From Agelaius tricolor (taxonomy: Eukaryota; Chordata; Aves; Passeriformes; Icteridae), in assembly GCA_023055355.1 (NCBI GenBank), contig JALJCS010000001.1:105292881-105356880 (forward strand): a stretch of 64,000 nt of DNA, read 5' to 3'. The notes under the pieces are model-generated. The model was not told where the DNA came from. It saw only the letters and a list, made by a program, of their open reading frames with translations, and searched no databases. The position numbers were made by a program, and so were the translations under genes. Shown here piece after piece: positions 23,111-35,097 of the stretch. How positions within the stretch are numbered: the first letter of the stretch is position 1; every line of letters begins with the position of its first letter.

Positions 23111-25936
23111 AAAAGAAGAGCAGAAAGAGCTGACTCCTGCCTCTTACCAAGAGTGCAGAATCATCAATATTCTGCCCGGCATCAGGAAACAGGGACCTCA
23201 GTAATCTCCTCACCGTTCGCTTTACTTTAGGATCTGCAGTCTTTTCATAGCAACTCTTCACTCTGCACTCAGCCACTCTTTGCTACTTGTTTAGATGTGT
23301 GAAAATCCTGGAGGGAGCCAAAACTTAAGGCAGTGGACCTTCATGACCTTCATCACAGAGATTATACATTGTGCCTATTCTTGGCAGTAATAGATGGTTC
23401 TGAGCTTTCCCTTCTTTCTGCGCACCGTGCAAGATTAGGGTCGTGCAGAGGTAAACCATAATAAATTAAGGGATCTGTAATGGAAAACAGTTTTCTAAGC
23501 AAGAGTTTAAAAAGCAGAAAATCCTGATCAGTGGCACTTGCTCTACATACATTTCTCTGTTTCTCTGATCAAGAAATTTGCATTCAATTCATCAAACCAA
23601 GGGCAAAGATTCCTAGAAGCTTTTTCTTTTGGAAAAGCATTAAATAATTGGAGAGGATCGGGATAGTCCCACAGCAAATGGGAATGCTTAGAAAGTAAAT
23701 ACCACAGTTCAGATTTCTGTTTCTCATGGCTGCTGGGTAAATTTGTTGTTTAAAAGTTTCTAGCAATTACAGATACAGAAACATACTGTCAGAAGAAGAA
23801 AGCTGGATAGCCATGCTGCTAGGAAATTGCAAAGTTGTAGCAACAGAAACAGGGGTTGTCATCTGCTCAAATTTTGTTCAATAGAAAGGTAACAGAACTC
23901 TCATGGAGAGATGATATAAGAGATTTTATGTAGAAATAAACATGAGAAGCAAAACCTCTTATTCAAATATAACAAGAATGGCAACAGTGGTAACAAATAA
24001 GAGGCGAGTCAGAAGACCTGTTCACGACAGCCCCAAAGCCCAGAAGGTAAAGAAGCAATGAACATTAATGCAACCTATTTTTTGGTTAGGTCTCAGACAG
24101 GAGATAGCTAGCAAATTTGGGTTGGCCATGCCTCAAGACGCAGCTCAACCAGAAATAACACCAATGTCTGACATTATTTTATGTATTTATGAGGGTATTT
24201 TTAGGTCTACATAATGACATTGCAGGTGCTACTTGAAATCCATTTTCTGCTTGGTTACTAGAATATTTCAAAGCATCCTTAAGTCTGCGTTATGCTGATA
24301 TTGATTCTTAGTTCCTAAGTTTATTTAGGAAAGGAGGATGTGAGGAAGTGAATCTTTAAGATCTTTCTAAGACAATTAGGGTTAGTTGTTTCTCTGTGTA
24401 GAAGCTGCTGTATCACAGATTATTGATCACCTGGACTAGATAAAGTAGAATTGATGACTGAATAATATGTATGGCTGTAAGATACATGAAAATATGAAGC
24501 CATGGTAGGTGGAATAGGTAGAAACCAAAAGCAGCCATTGAGCTACAAAAACTGGAAGCTTCATTCAGCTGCAGATCCTCGTTTTCATCACTCTAACACC
24601 CTTCAGTAGTTTACAGAATGGTTTATAGCTGCATTTTAAGTGCAGTGCCAGGTACTCACACCTACTTTTGATTTGTATGACTGAAATGTACACAACTCTG
24701 AACATGGATGTTAAAGGTCGGGCCATAATTCCTTTCCTCAGTCTTTTTATTTGTATCGTCAACAAATAGCATTTCCTTACATAATTCACAACTATTTTAT
24801 AAACTTTAGAAAAATACAGGAAAGGGATTTTTTTTTTTCATCTCCACCAAGGAGATGAAAATCACCACAAATTTAACCCTGCAACAAATGCAACTTTGAG
24901 ATGTGTATAATTTGTAAAGAAAATATAAATCAATAAATATTCCTGAAGTTAACATACATATAGAACTAAACAAAAAATGCAGGTTCTTTGTTTCATAACA
25001 GGCTTTTTCTCCCCCCAAATTCTTTACCCTGTGATGATTCACCTCTGCAAAACTGCCCCCAGCTGTGTTCTAAAAATCAGTTGCTATAATAACCAAGAAT
25101 TAAATTAGTGCGGGAAAAAGTCTATCTTGTAATTTTATAGGAAAAGTATCGTAATGAAATCTGAATATTCTGCTACTTCTAAGATGTTTGTTGATGCAAT
25201 AGTGCTGAAACATTTTAAAAGAGAAAAATGAACACTTATTCTGATTTAACAGTGTAATTTTATTGACTACCAAAGAGCTATTTCTGATTTATACCACAGA
25301 GATCAAAATCAGATGCAGTTCCTCTATAATATTCTTCCTAACATCTCCTGTATAGGTGGAAATCGAAGTAAGATTATAGGGTTTTATGCACACATATTTG
25401 GCAGCCTTTTCATATTTATTGGTGTAGCAAATATCATTTGAATTTGGTGCTTTTTTTTGCTAAGGAGTCAAATAAGTTATTTGCTGTATGAATAAGTATT
25501 TGATAGCAGATCAGACAAAGATAAGGCGTGAGGTATGAGTTTGCAGATGCAATAAAATGACTAAAAGGCCAATTCATCCCTCATGTAACATCGCTGAAGT
25601 CAATGAATTTGATCTTTATGTTGAAAATCCAATTTCACACTTAAATAGATTATTTATATCAGAGTTGTTTGTTTTTTGTTTAGTAGTAGCTCTTGTAAGG
25701 ATACCCTGTAGGATGAAACCAGTGATATTCACTTGTAACTTTTACATATGCAACATGCTGTCTGTTTTTTTCCAAAATATATCCCCACAACTCACATCAA
25801 GGAAATTCCAATGTACTTGCACAGTACATATAATTAGTGATCATTAGTCCAATTAGTGAAGATTAGGGATTTAGATGAGATATGACATTTGAGCTAGAGA
25901 GAATTCAGTGAAATCAAAAAGCTGAACTGATATCAG
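23111..25936. other. Unique AT-rich DNA, no gene seen
   Basis: A T-run at about 24829-24838 and generally AT-rich sequence. Open frames of 60-96 codons are scattered without domains. The part at 25.49-25.62 kb keeps a few CpGs, but I saw no firm signal there. Confidence 0.55.
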
Positions 25937-25991
25937 GAGGAAATATTGTTCTTGAAATGGAATGTGAGGAAATATTGTTCTTGAAATGGAA
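25937..25991. repeat. 29-bp tandem duplication
   Basis: The string GAGGAAATATTGTTCTTG plus AAATGGAA occurs at 25937 and again at 25966, with period 29. The 26 shared bases are identical, so the duplication is probably young. Confidence 0.93.
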
Positions 25992-27955
25992 GAACCACAG
26001 GATCACTAAAACAGTGGGACAAAACTGGACTAAGCTGAAGGCTAGAGAAACAGTATTTGAGCAAAGAACAGTGGCTGTTCCATAATAAAGATGTAAAATA
26101 AGAATGGTTTGTGTATTTGCAAATCACTAAGATTTGGGAAACAAGGATGTGCAAGTAGAAGGAGCACATTTTCATGATACAACAACAAACCCAGAGGTAC
26201 AATAATGAGCCAAAACCACATGGACAAATGGGTGCTCAAAGAAAGTGGTCAGCCTTTCTGTCTTTGGACCTGGACTCCTCCTTTCCACGGAGGAAACTGT
26301 GAGCAGCTGCAGTCAGTGTTCCCAGATTCTCAGTCTCCAATGCTCCTGTCAACATTAAGTCTTTGGCTTCTTTCTTCATTAAATATTTCACGTCTCATCC
26401 TGTTATTCAAACTGGTCCTTCATCTATTTCCTCTTGAGCATCCTCCTCTGACTGTTTCTTCCTAAACAATTTCAAGTAAAGCATCCTTATGGACAACAGG
26501 TAAAGCACATATTTTGGATTTGCTCCAGCTTTTTTAGAGGTACAGGATTCGGAGGTATCATCTCTAGCAATTCCTGGCTCTTTATATCACTTTTAATGTC
26601 TATGAATTTTAATCAGAGGTGATCAAAATATTTCAAATTAAGAGTGAATATTTTGGGCTCCAATACCAATCTCTCTATACACTCAAAAATTTTCTGTCAA
26701 TCTTCATTTTCCACAACTCTGTTTCAAATCTGATTAGAATTGGCCTTACATCCAAACAGTAACCTATTTCAGAGTGCTAGGACATTGCTCAGAACTAAGG
26801 CTTTTAGAGTGCAGGTAGGTTTTTCTTGTGCTAAAAAGAAATTGCTTCTGCTGTGCAATCAGTATTTGCAAAAAGACAGCTTTTTAAAACCTTACTGTCC
26901 GCCAAAGTCACAAACACCCGGTTTCTTTGAGAAGCTGAGTGTTCATGGTTTGGAAAAATTCCAGAAGATAAAGTTAGGTTCATCCTGCTTTGCAATGTTT
27001 GGAAGCTTGCCACCTGCAAAATAACCCGTGTTACCACATGCACTATTCAGTGGTGTGGGTTTGTCTTATTTCCAGTGTATCATCAGAGGTTTTCCATGTG
27101 GGAAATACTACAGGTTTGGACTGGGATTGTAGAAATCATTAGCCCAAACCTAAGCAAGTATCTAAGTTTCCTGTAGAGAGACAGGAGAGAAAGAGGAATC
27201 TTCTGGTGGTAATTCATCTGAAATATAATTTATCAAAACATTTTTTTTGCAATCCATATCTATCATATTAATAAATGCAGACTAATCCATGTGTCTGGGA
27301 TTTCTTTGAAGAACTTTTGTAGAACTGATCTTCAACTATAAAATTGGTATTGACTCTTCTTCTTATTTATCCACACTATCTCTCCTCTTTGCTACAACTT
27401 GAAGTAATTTGCTGGCTCGGACTCAAATAATCTGTACTCTCAGGTATCCCACAAATCCTTTAAAAGTACACATTTGTAACTTGTCTCCCACCAAGGAAAT
27501 TAAGCAATAGTTTGAACACATATCTTACCTCAAAGTAAGAAATCGAAGCATTCCACATTTCTGCTAATTTAATAATTTAGAATTAGTATTTTTATTGCAA
27601 AATATATTACACTGAAGTTTTGTTTCCTGATGTGGAAATCTTATTCCTATTAACCATTTTATATTTCTTCCTTGCCTGTATAGCTGATGTACCCATTGAA
27701 AAGAGGAACATTTGTTTCATTTTGGGGCTCTATCTGGATTACTTTTAATCCTAACTGCATCCAAAGTAATTAACATTGTTGTACCTTCTTCATCTGCTCT
27801 CTTTTTACATGTCTACACATGAAATATCTGGTTTAACTTCCTAACTAGGCAAGGCTAAAAAGAATTTTGAAATGTTTTACTTTATCACTTTTCTTACTGA
27901 TTCAATTGGCTTTATCCAGTGAGTTCATTCTTCTACTCTCCCTAGGATGATTTTT
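25992..27955. other. Unique DNA, no gene seen
   Basis: Mixed sequence with no repeat family. Plus-strand open frames at 26205-26465 (86 codons) and 26740-27024 (94 codons) have no recognisable motif. Confidence 0.5.
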
Positions 27956-27997
27956 CCAATATTCCCAGTATTTCCCAATATTCCTTCCCAATATTCC
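27956..27997. repeat. Three copies of CCAATATTCC
   Basis: The 10-mer starts at 27956, 27975 and 27988, with spacings of 19 and 13 bases and TTCCC-rich spacers. It looks like a short decayed or slipped array. Confidence 0.75.
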
Positions 27998-28889
27998 ATT
28001 TTAGGTGATTGCTTCCATAACAAAGTCCTGCACACATGACCATTTAGCCACCTTTGGCGTAATGCATTCCGTTTGATGCTGTCTGCAAAACTGGGCAGAT
28101 TTTTGGTGACTTTTTTGCCTGAGAATACCCAGCAACAAATATTTTGGTGTTCCCTTCATGCAGTTCCAATTGCTTTAAAATCCACGTTCAAACTGATGTC
28201 ATCCTCAAAACAGAAAACGAAGAGACAGAGGGTATGGAAAACATGTATAATTAGCAGGGAAATTAACTTAATGCTGAGAGGCAACAGGTGCCTAATCGAG
28301 CATCCAAGCAATCTCCTCATTTTTAGGTCTTTAGGGTTTTTTTCCTTGTTAATTGACAGATGAGATAATGATGATACTGATGAAAAAAGTAGTTATAAAA
28401 CCTGAAGAAATCCCATGAATAAGGAAGAAATGGCCAAAAGATTGGCAAGTCTGTTCACAGCAGCAATCAGAGAAGGATTATCTAAGTTCATAATCAACAA
28501 AAAAGGGAAAGAAAGACACCATCTGGCTTTACCCTTCCCACAGAAAGGTCAGACTCCTTTGCTTTGGAAATACCCAGCCATGCACACACCAGCCCAAGGC
28601 GACCCCAGAGCAAGAGTCCTGAGAAGCAGGCGAGTCTAGTCAAGAAGCTTTCCAAGGTAAGGCATTTTTCTTCTTTATCTCTCATGTTTTAGGGCAAAAT
28701 TTTGGTCCTAAAAGAAAAAAATTGTCCTCATAATAGTAGAGTCTGTAGAGGCTGCTGGTCCAGTCCCCTGGCAGCTTTTTCTCCCAGTTAATACTCTGCC
28801 TCCCTAACCTATGAAGAGCACAAGCACCCAGAGGAGGTAAATGTTTATTCATTGCAGGCAGAGTGCAGCAATGTTTCTAGTAAGGATGT
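27998..28889. other. Unique DNA, no gene seen
   Basis: A 96-codon plus-strand frame (28073-28363) and a 74-codon frame (28415-28639) are present. Neither resembles a known protein, and neither has a convincing promoter or splice context. Confidence 0.5.
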
Positions 28890-29300
28890 ATGCCATCTAA
28901 GGCTTGAAACAACATGGAATTTTCAAGCCATTCAAACCATTTGCACTTCCTACAAACCCCAAGTTTCGCATTCTTCAGAGAGTACCCTTCTTTGACGAGT
29001 AATGATTTCGGAGCTGTTAAATCTTTACATTACCCCAACAACATGTCAATTAAGGGAGGCATTTTATACAGATTACAAAGATTTGTCGGAGGTGGCCACA
29101 GCTTTGTTAAAGCTGTTTTGTGGACATCTTCATAATTAATGGAAAAATCATTAGGAATTCAGTCTTTATTAACCCCTGTAGCTGCAGGGGCCCATTTCAT
29201 CTTAATTGCATTCATTTGGCACTGGCAGTATTATACAGCATAATCACTAATAAATGATCTTTTAATTTGTACCAATCAAGAGAGCTTGCTTTCATGCCAA
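28890..29300. promoter_or_regulatory. Candidate conserved non-coding block
   Basis: Repeat-free sequence with retained CpGs (TGACGAGTAATGATTTCGG near 28994-29012, TTGTCGGAGG near 29083) and homeodomain-like cores (TCATAATTAATGG near 29130, CTTAATTGCATTC near 29201). A near-palindrome CCCCTGTAGCTGCAGGGG lies at 29173-29190. This texture is typical of vertebrate developmental enhancers. The call is inference without alignment. Confidence 0.3.
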
Positions 29301-29595
29301 TATTCCTGTTTCTTTGATGTTGACCTGTCTTGATTTTTGATCATTTGAACTTAAGATGATTTACTGGAAAATCAATATCAATACCAAATCTGCCGTATTC
29401 ATACATCTGTGGTTAAGTTCAATTTGACCGTACTTTGATTGAAATAAGTAGTGCTTGATTATCCATTCAGATTTTATGAAATGATCAGGTTGGGAAATCT
29501 AGTCCTGTATTCTTATTCAAAGGCAAATAATTAGAAACTGTAGGAAAACTGCAGAGCTGGGACAGCATTTGAAGTAACACTTCAGATCCCACTAA
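29301..29595. other. Unique AT-rich DNA between candidate elements
   Basis: TTTGATCATTTGAAC and CAATTTGACCGTACTTTG are among many TGAT/TTGA strings. No repeat or gene is seen; it may belong with the flanking blocks. Confidence 0.45.
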
Positions 29596-29820
29596 TTAAC
29601 CAACTTTGTCTGTAATCTCCTAGAGGCCTCCACCAAGAGAGTAATATGCTATTACCCATTTAGCGAGGCCGACAGGGGCTTTGGCTACAGTTGTTAATAA
29701 GAAAATCTGAGACAGTTTCTCTCATTATACCCCCTGTCAGCACTGTCTCTGCAGTATAAAATAGCCGTCATTGTTCTGTTGGTCAGTTAACCAGAAACCA
29801 GACTACTGTAAAAAAATACT
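29596..29820. promoter_or_regulatory. Candidate conserved non-coding block
   Basis: The core at 29641-29700 combines AT-rich TAATATGCTATTACCC with a CpG-bearing TAGCGAGGCCGACAGGGG segment and GTTGTTAATAAG. A TATAAAATAGCCGTCATTG string follows at about 29755. The abrupt contrast with surrounding neutral-looking DNA suggests constraint. TATAAAA alone is not evidence of a promoter, because no transcript unit is visible downstream. Confidence 0.3.
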
Positions 29821-30435
29821 TTACAACTAATTGAAAATGACTGAAACATTCCCTTATCAACCAGTTGCTTTGTGTTATTTGAAGAAAATATAAATGTTAG
29901 TGAAGGAGGGCAAACACAAAGTTCAGTCTCTTTAATGAATACCCCCTGCATGAACTAGAATTACTGACTTAGCTAAAGAAAAAAAAACCCTTACAGCTAT
30001 TACTTCAACCTCATGGTTATGAATTAAAGGAAAAAACACCCACATGATCTCTTTCCTAATATTATAGCACTTACTCCCTAAGTACTGAATTAATTTATTG
30101 AGAATTTACAAGTAAATCTGTTTAATTACTATGAGCAATACGGGTCTTGTCTAAACTCTTACTGAGCTGTTACATGGTGATACAGCTCCACTACTGGCTG
30201 TGAAATAAATAAATAAATGATGTAGCTCATTCTGAGGTGGGAGGGAATGAGCTGGACCACGGCAGCTGCATCATGGGAGGGATTGTAACCCAGGTTCCTC
30301 CTGTTCCTGGGTCACTGCTTCAACCCTCACTGCTTTGCTTGCAGAAACTTTAGTGACCTGCTTCCTTAAGTCTTTGGTGATTTAGGGCAACCAGGTCTGA
30401 AACATTCCCCAGCTGCCACAGGGAGAAGAAGTTGG

Positions 30436-30437
<2 letters not shown>
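29821..30437. other. Unique DNA with short (AAAT)4
   Basis: (AAAT)4 lies at about 30203-30218. A slightly GC-richer patch follows at 30.23-30.42 kb without CpG clustering. No gene seen. Confidence 0.55.

Positions 30438-30467
<30 letters not shown>
30438..30467. repeat. (GT)15 microsatellite
   Basis: Fifteen uninterrupted GT dinucleotides, followed by ACATGCAAG. A perfect run of this length is probably polymorphic. Confidence 0.98.
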
Positions 30468-30469
<2 letters not shown>

Positions 30470-32379
30470 ATGCAAGTTAGATGACATTTTATTTTACCTC
30501 ATTCCAATTTTCAGTGTAAATATTAGAAGTCCATGAAATGCATAAGCAAGATTAAAGAATTGATCTCGAGTTGTTGAGATATATACATGAGGGAAGCAAA
30601 TAAAGCAGTTTTAACGCTGTCAGGCAGTGGCATTGCAGAGAAGACTTTCCAGGTTTGGGGGACGGAGAGGAATGCAGAAAACATTTTAATGTGAAACTGC
30701 AAGCATGAAATTGCTTCCATTAAGCTTGACTTCCTGATTATTGTGTAACATTATCAAAAGGCACACTTAAGGCTGTTTTGATACCCTAAGTGTACATTAC
30801 CATTTCTAAACAAATTTAAAATTAATAATGACTGCCCTTGATGTATAATGCCTGATAGTTACTGTGGTTTGGAGGGGTTTTTACAGCAGTTCTGTGAAGT
30901 CATCTGTCCTAAAAGATGGATCAGTAGTCTCACCTTCAAAATTGTTATACTACAGCTACTTATTTGGGAATTTTGATGGAAAAATATTTATAATAGCAGC
31001 AATTCAGCTTTTGCTGCTGAGCTGGTTGCCTGCCCCCACAAAGTTTTACGTATAGGTTCCAGAAAAACTGCTTGCCTCATCTCTGTAGAGGAAGAATGAC
31101 AACCTTCACTCCAATAATTAATTATTCACATAGATATAAACACACCAAATGTATTAAACAATACAATAATTGGGCGAAGGAGGAGGGGAGAAGCAAAATC
31201 ATCTTTATCAATAAGTGCTGTAGCTCATAATTACTTACATCAGTTTGGGCAATTTTTCAGATTCCTAACTCAAGTATTTCTGTATTTTCTACTCAGACAC
31301 CTCTGATTTCACTTTAAGCATGGGGCAGACAGCAGATTTTTCATTTTATTGCCATGCCTTTTAAAAGTTCAAGCAATAGCCTCTAATTTAATCTGTCTAT
31401 GCACTGATCTTAGTCCAACTGCTTATATTCATCTTGTTTGCACTCTGAAGAACTCTTTTCTGCAATTGACTCCTCCATGTCTAAGTCATAGCTTATCACT
31501 CTTCTGTTGTTCAATGCTCACCTCAGTGAAATTCCCAGACCCTTACTAACATTTTAATAGCATGTATGTAAAAATCTTTCATTGTTTGCTGACAATCTTT
31601 TGGATAAATAGTAACACATAGAATATCTCACCACATATTTTATGCTTTCAAATAGAGTCTCATGGCAAGTCTCATGTACAGTTTACTTGTTTACTACACC
31701 ATGTATTGCCATGTGATTTGACATATTTTATTCTGATAAAGACTATTAATGGCTTCCTTGAGACTTTTTTCCAGCATTGAATATACACATACAAAACATT
31801 CCCTTGAAATCTTTCCTTGTCTTATCGGAGAAGTCTTTAGTATCTCCTCTTAAAAAATGTGCAATGTATGAAATACATTCACTTTTATGGTCACTCAAGA
31901 GAATAAAAAATATCTGTCCTAAAGAATCACATGCTACTTATTGTATAGATCTACATACAGTTTTGCTTGATTTGGTTCCAAAGTGCTTTCTGGAAAAGCA
32001 TAACAAAGATTCAAGATAGAATTTGAAAAACTGAATAAAAAAGATTGTCTTCCATGCCGTTCTCTTGCTTTTAGCTTTCAGCAAGCTTGCAACCTCATAA
32101 TTCTCACCCCTAAAAATTATTTTGATGTAAATAAGAGCAATGAAGGCTTGTGAACTCTAAAACTATTTTTAAATTGTATTTAATTTTAATGAGATGGAAA
32201 GATGAGCAGAGTGATTTTATTCACCAGCACATGCCTCTACTACTTGACTGAGGAACAGACACTGCACATCCTATCAGAAAACTCCAACCTCTTTGCCTCA
32301 TATCCTTGCTGGCCATGCCAATTTTTTGCACGTTTATTATTCTCATCATGGATGAGTATTTATATCTGTTCTGAATTTG
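30468..32379. other. Unique AT-rich DNA, no gene seen
   Basis: No repeat family or RNA gene recognised. Open frames stay below about 80 codons. Confidence 0.55.
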
Positions 32380-32620
32380 TTCTCCTTTAATTTCCATTTA
32401 TGTTCCTCTTGTCCTAGCTTCTTGTGCTGGTCTGAAAATAGGAGCTCATGTTGACATTATCTGTTCCATTTAAAATTTTAAATACTTCAATTAAATCACC
32501 TCTTAAGTGATTTTTCTTTCTAGACTTCATAGATTTAGATGTTCAGCTTGTCCTTAGAACTTATTCCTTCAACCTTGCCACCTTTTCAAGAACAGCAATA
32601 TCACATCTATAATACATATC
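32380..32620 (-). mobile_element. Ancient, highly diverged CR1-type LINE fragment
   Basis: On the plus strand TTCTTGTGCTGG, CATTTAAAATTTTAAATACT, TCAATTAAATCACCTCTTAA, ATTTAGATGTTCAGCTTGTC and CCTTGCCACCTTTTCAAG follow the order of the inverted 3' region of old CR1/L3-like elements (TCCTGTGCTGG, CAATCATGTCACCTCTCA, AGGCTAAACATGCCC, TTTGTTGCCC). Identity is low, and it is clearly older than the other CR1 copies here. A profile search would be needed for the subfamily. Confidence 0.6.
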
Positions 32621-33334
32621 AAAGCAAGCATTGAGTGTTGTCTCTAACTTCCTTAAAGATATCTATTCTGCTGCCCTGGCTGCCTGTCCTAGATGGCATG
32701 TCTTTGGAGTCACTTTTAAAAGGGTCTTGTCAAAGTCAACTGCATTACTTATATTCTATTCACCTTTAAATGTGCTTTATATTTATGATACCCCTGCTCA
32801 GCATTTATTTTTTTTAACATTAGTTCTTATAATCATGTAAATATGCTTTTAGTGGATGGAGAAAAAAATTAGAATTTAAATTTAATGTTATTCATTACTA
32901 TTTATTCTCTATATTTGAAATAGCCTTTCTTATAGAAACCAACCAATTTCTAGTTCGTGGTTCTTAAACTCATAGTTACACACCTTCAAATGCTTTCCAT
33001 ACTATTTCCAAACCAGATACAAGTCCCCCAGTAAAATACCACTACAGGCACATTTTCAGATTTTATAACAAATAGTTTATGCAGAACGTAATTTGTAAAA
33101 GTACTGTAATAAATTACAGGTCTCATTACAGAGAGCTGCTTCCAGTTCAGTATCTAACCAGCAGAGGACTGCCTAATTTCCATAATGTAGAAAAATTTAG
33201 AAAGATCATGAAGGTGGTCTGAGGACAACAACTCATCTGTGGAGAAAGTGTCAAATAGATGGCAACTCACGTGCAGGCTCCTTTCCTTGGTGTGCTGTAA
33301 CTACAAACATGTCCTTCACTATCTATCTTCTGTT
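32621..33334. other. Unique AT-rich DNA, no gene seen
   Basis: Ordinary sequence between the ancient CR1 scrap and the CR1 cluster. No signal recognised. Confidence 0.5.
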
Positions 33335-34070
33335 CATGCCCCACCCCATGTTGATACCAGGGCTTGCCCTACCCAGGTGCAGCACATTGGTCATATTAAA
33401 CTTCATGACATTCCCAAGGGGCCACTCCTCATCAGCTGTGTCAACCACACCACTCAGCTTGGTGCCACCACCAATCTGTGAGGCTGCACTCAATCCTTCA
33501 TCTCTGCCATTAATGAAGATATTCAATAACACTGGTCCCAGGATGGACCCTGGAGGGATATGACTCATCACTGATGCCCATTGGGACTCTGAGTCATTGA
33601 CCACTGCCCTCTGGATGTGACCATCCAATCACTTTCTTATCCAACACTTCACTCATAAATCCATCTCTTTCCACTTTAGACAGAAGGATGTTGTTGAGGA
33701 CCATGCCTGAGGCTTTACAGAAGTCCAGATAAATGACATCTGCAACCATTCCTTTCTCAATTTATGCAGTTACTCCATCATAGAAGACCTAGGTTGGTCA
33801 GGCAGGATTTGCCCTCATGAAGCCATGCTGTCTCAAATCACCTCCCTGTCCTCCATGTGCCTTGGCTTCTAGGAGGATCTGTTCCATGGTCTTCCCAGGC
33901 AAAGAGGTGAGGCTGACAGGACAGTAGCTCCCAGGGTCACCCTGTTTAAAGATGAGTACAGTGTTTCCCCTGCTCCAGTCGCATGGGACTTGACTAAGAT
34001 GACCTTTTCACATATCATGGAGAGAGGCTTGGCAACTACATCAGCCAATATTCCTTGTAAGGGAGATGCT
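33335..34070 (-). mobile_element. CR1 LINE internal RT fragment (piece A)
   Basis: In the minus direction it encodes a decayed RT stretch: LADVVAKPLSMICEK (near 34010-34055), a relic of the GNYRPVSLTS region, the GSILGPVLLNIFING block (near 33500-33550), then KLSGVVD and a VLHLG terminus near 33380. The catalytic FADDTKL box has become QIGGGTKL, losing both aspartates. The piece has neither the CR1 5' region nor the 3' UTR, so it is an internal fragment. One frame stays open for about 100 codons at 33323-33628, but several frame changes are needed across the whole piece. Confidence 0.9.
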
Positions 34071-34690
34071 CCAGCCTCTGATTCACCTTTGTTGCCCTCC
34101 ACTGGACTCACTGCACTACCTCTATGTCTCTCTTGTCCTGAGGAACTCAGAACTGGACATAACATACCGGATGCAGCATCACTAGGACTGACTGGAGGGG
34201 TAGAATCACCTTCCTTGACCTCCTGGCAATGCTTTTCCTAAAGTAGCCTAGGACACCATTGGCCTTATTGGCCACAAGGACACACTGTTGGCTCATGGAC
34301 AGCTTGTTGTCCACCAGGACCTCCAGGTCCTTCTCCACAGAGCTGCTTTCCAGCAGGTTGGCCTCCAGTCTGTAGTGGTGTATGGAGTTATTCCTCCCCA
34401 GGGGCAGGACCCTGGATTTCTCTTTGTTGAATTTCAGACGGTTTTTCTCTGTCCATCTCTCAAGCCTGCTGAGGTCCTTTCCAAGCTACAGCACCCTGGG
34501 GGATTGGCCACTCCTCCCAGCTTTGTGTCATCAGTGAACTTACTATGGAGACATCTGTCCTTTTCATCCAAGTCACTGATGAGCAAGGTAAATACTGGCC
34601 CCAGTATTGAGCTCTGGGCATCACCACTAGTGACAGTACTCCAGTTGTGCCACTGATCACAACCCTCTGGCATTTGCCATCCAGCCAGGT
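34071..34690 (-). mobile_element. CR1 LINE internal RT fragment (piece B)
   Basis: Reading minus, it starts at AWLDGKCQRVV (near 34690) and continues through SSILGPVFTLLISDLDEKD, FTDDTKLGGVA (A-to-T change beside the catalytic aspartates), MEKDLEVLVDNKLSMSQQC and ANKANGVLGYFRKSIARRS. It finishes at the CAACAAAGGTGAATC-type segment near 34075. It is less diverged than piece A and overlaps it in CR1 coordinates, so the two cannot be halves of one simple copy. Confidence 0.92.
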
Positions 34691-34800
34691 CTGAATCATG
34701 GAATCATTTAAGTTGGAAAACACCCTTAGGGTCAGCAAGTCTAACCATTAACTCAGCACAGCCAAGTCTACCACCCAAACCACGTCCCTGAGCACACAGC
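34691..34800 (-). mobile_element. CR1 LINE 3' end (piece C)
   Basis: It begins on the plus strand with TGAATCATGGAATCATTTAA, followed by GTTGGAAAACACCC, CTAACCATTAACTCAGCAC and CACCCAAACCACGTCCC, the inverted CR1 3' terminus. About 100 bases remain before similarity stops. It abuts piece B directly. Confidence 0.88.
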
Positions 34801-35097
34801 CCTGGCAGCACAGCAGCCCCATCAGCTGAGACACACAGCTCATTAGCACTGGTGGAATGCCTGGCTAGCAGCTGTGACTGTTTCCTGGAGCTCAGAATGG
34901 TTCTTTGCAAAGTTTTGCCTTTGTGCTTCACAGAGGTACCAGCTTGCTGAGACCTAGCATGAGACCCATCACAGAGTGCTGCACTGTGCAATGTAGGCAC
35001 ACATGTGCCTACATCCTTAGATGTTGTCATGGCATGGGTAAAAGAGAGTCTGAGCTGGAGCAAAAGGTCTAAGGGACCTTCACTCATCCATGGTGAA
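34801..35097. other. Unassigned GC-richer DNA beside CR1 cluster
   Basis: No similarity recognised. It contains the inverted repeat described separately at 34991-35014. A minus-strand open frame of 135 codons covers this stretch and the CR1 tail but has no domain. Confidence 0.5.
34991..35014. repeat. 11-bp perfect inverted repeat, 2-nt spacer
   Basis: ATGTAGGCACA (34991-35001) and TGTGCCTACAT (35004-35014) are exact reverse complements separated by CA. It is a compact cruciform-capable sequence with no known binding-site identity that I can name. Confidence 0.9.

Noticed and set aside
29755..29761. TATA-box promoter
   Set aside because: TATAAAA alone is frequent in AT-rich DNA; no downstream transcript unit is visible.
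34288..34656. 122-codon plus-strand open frame
   Set aside because: It is antisense to CR1 piece B.
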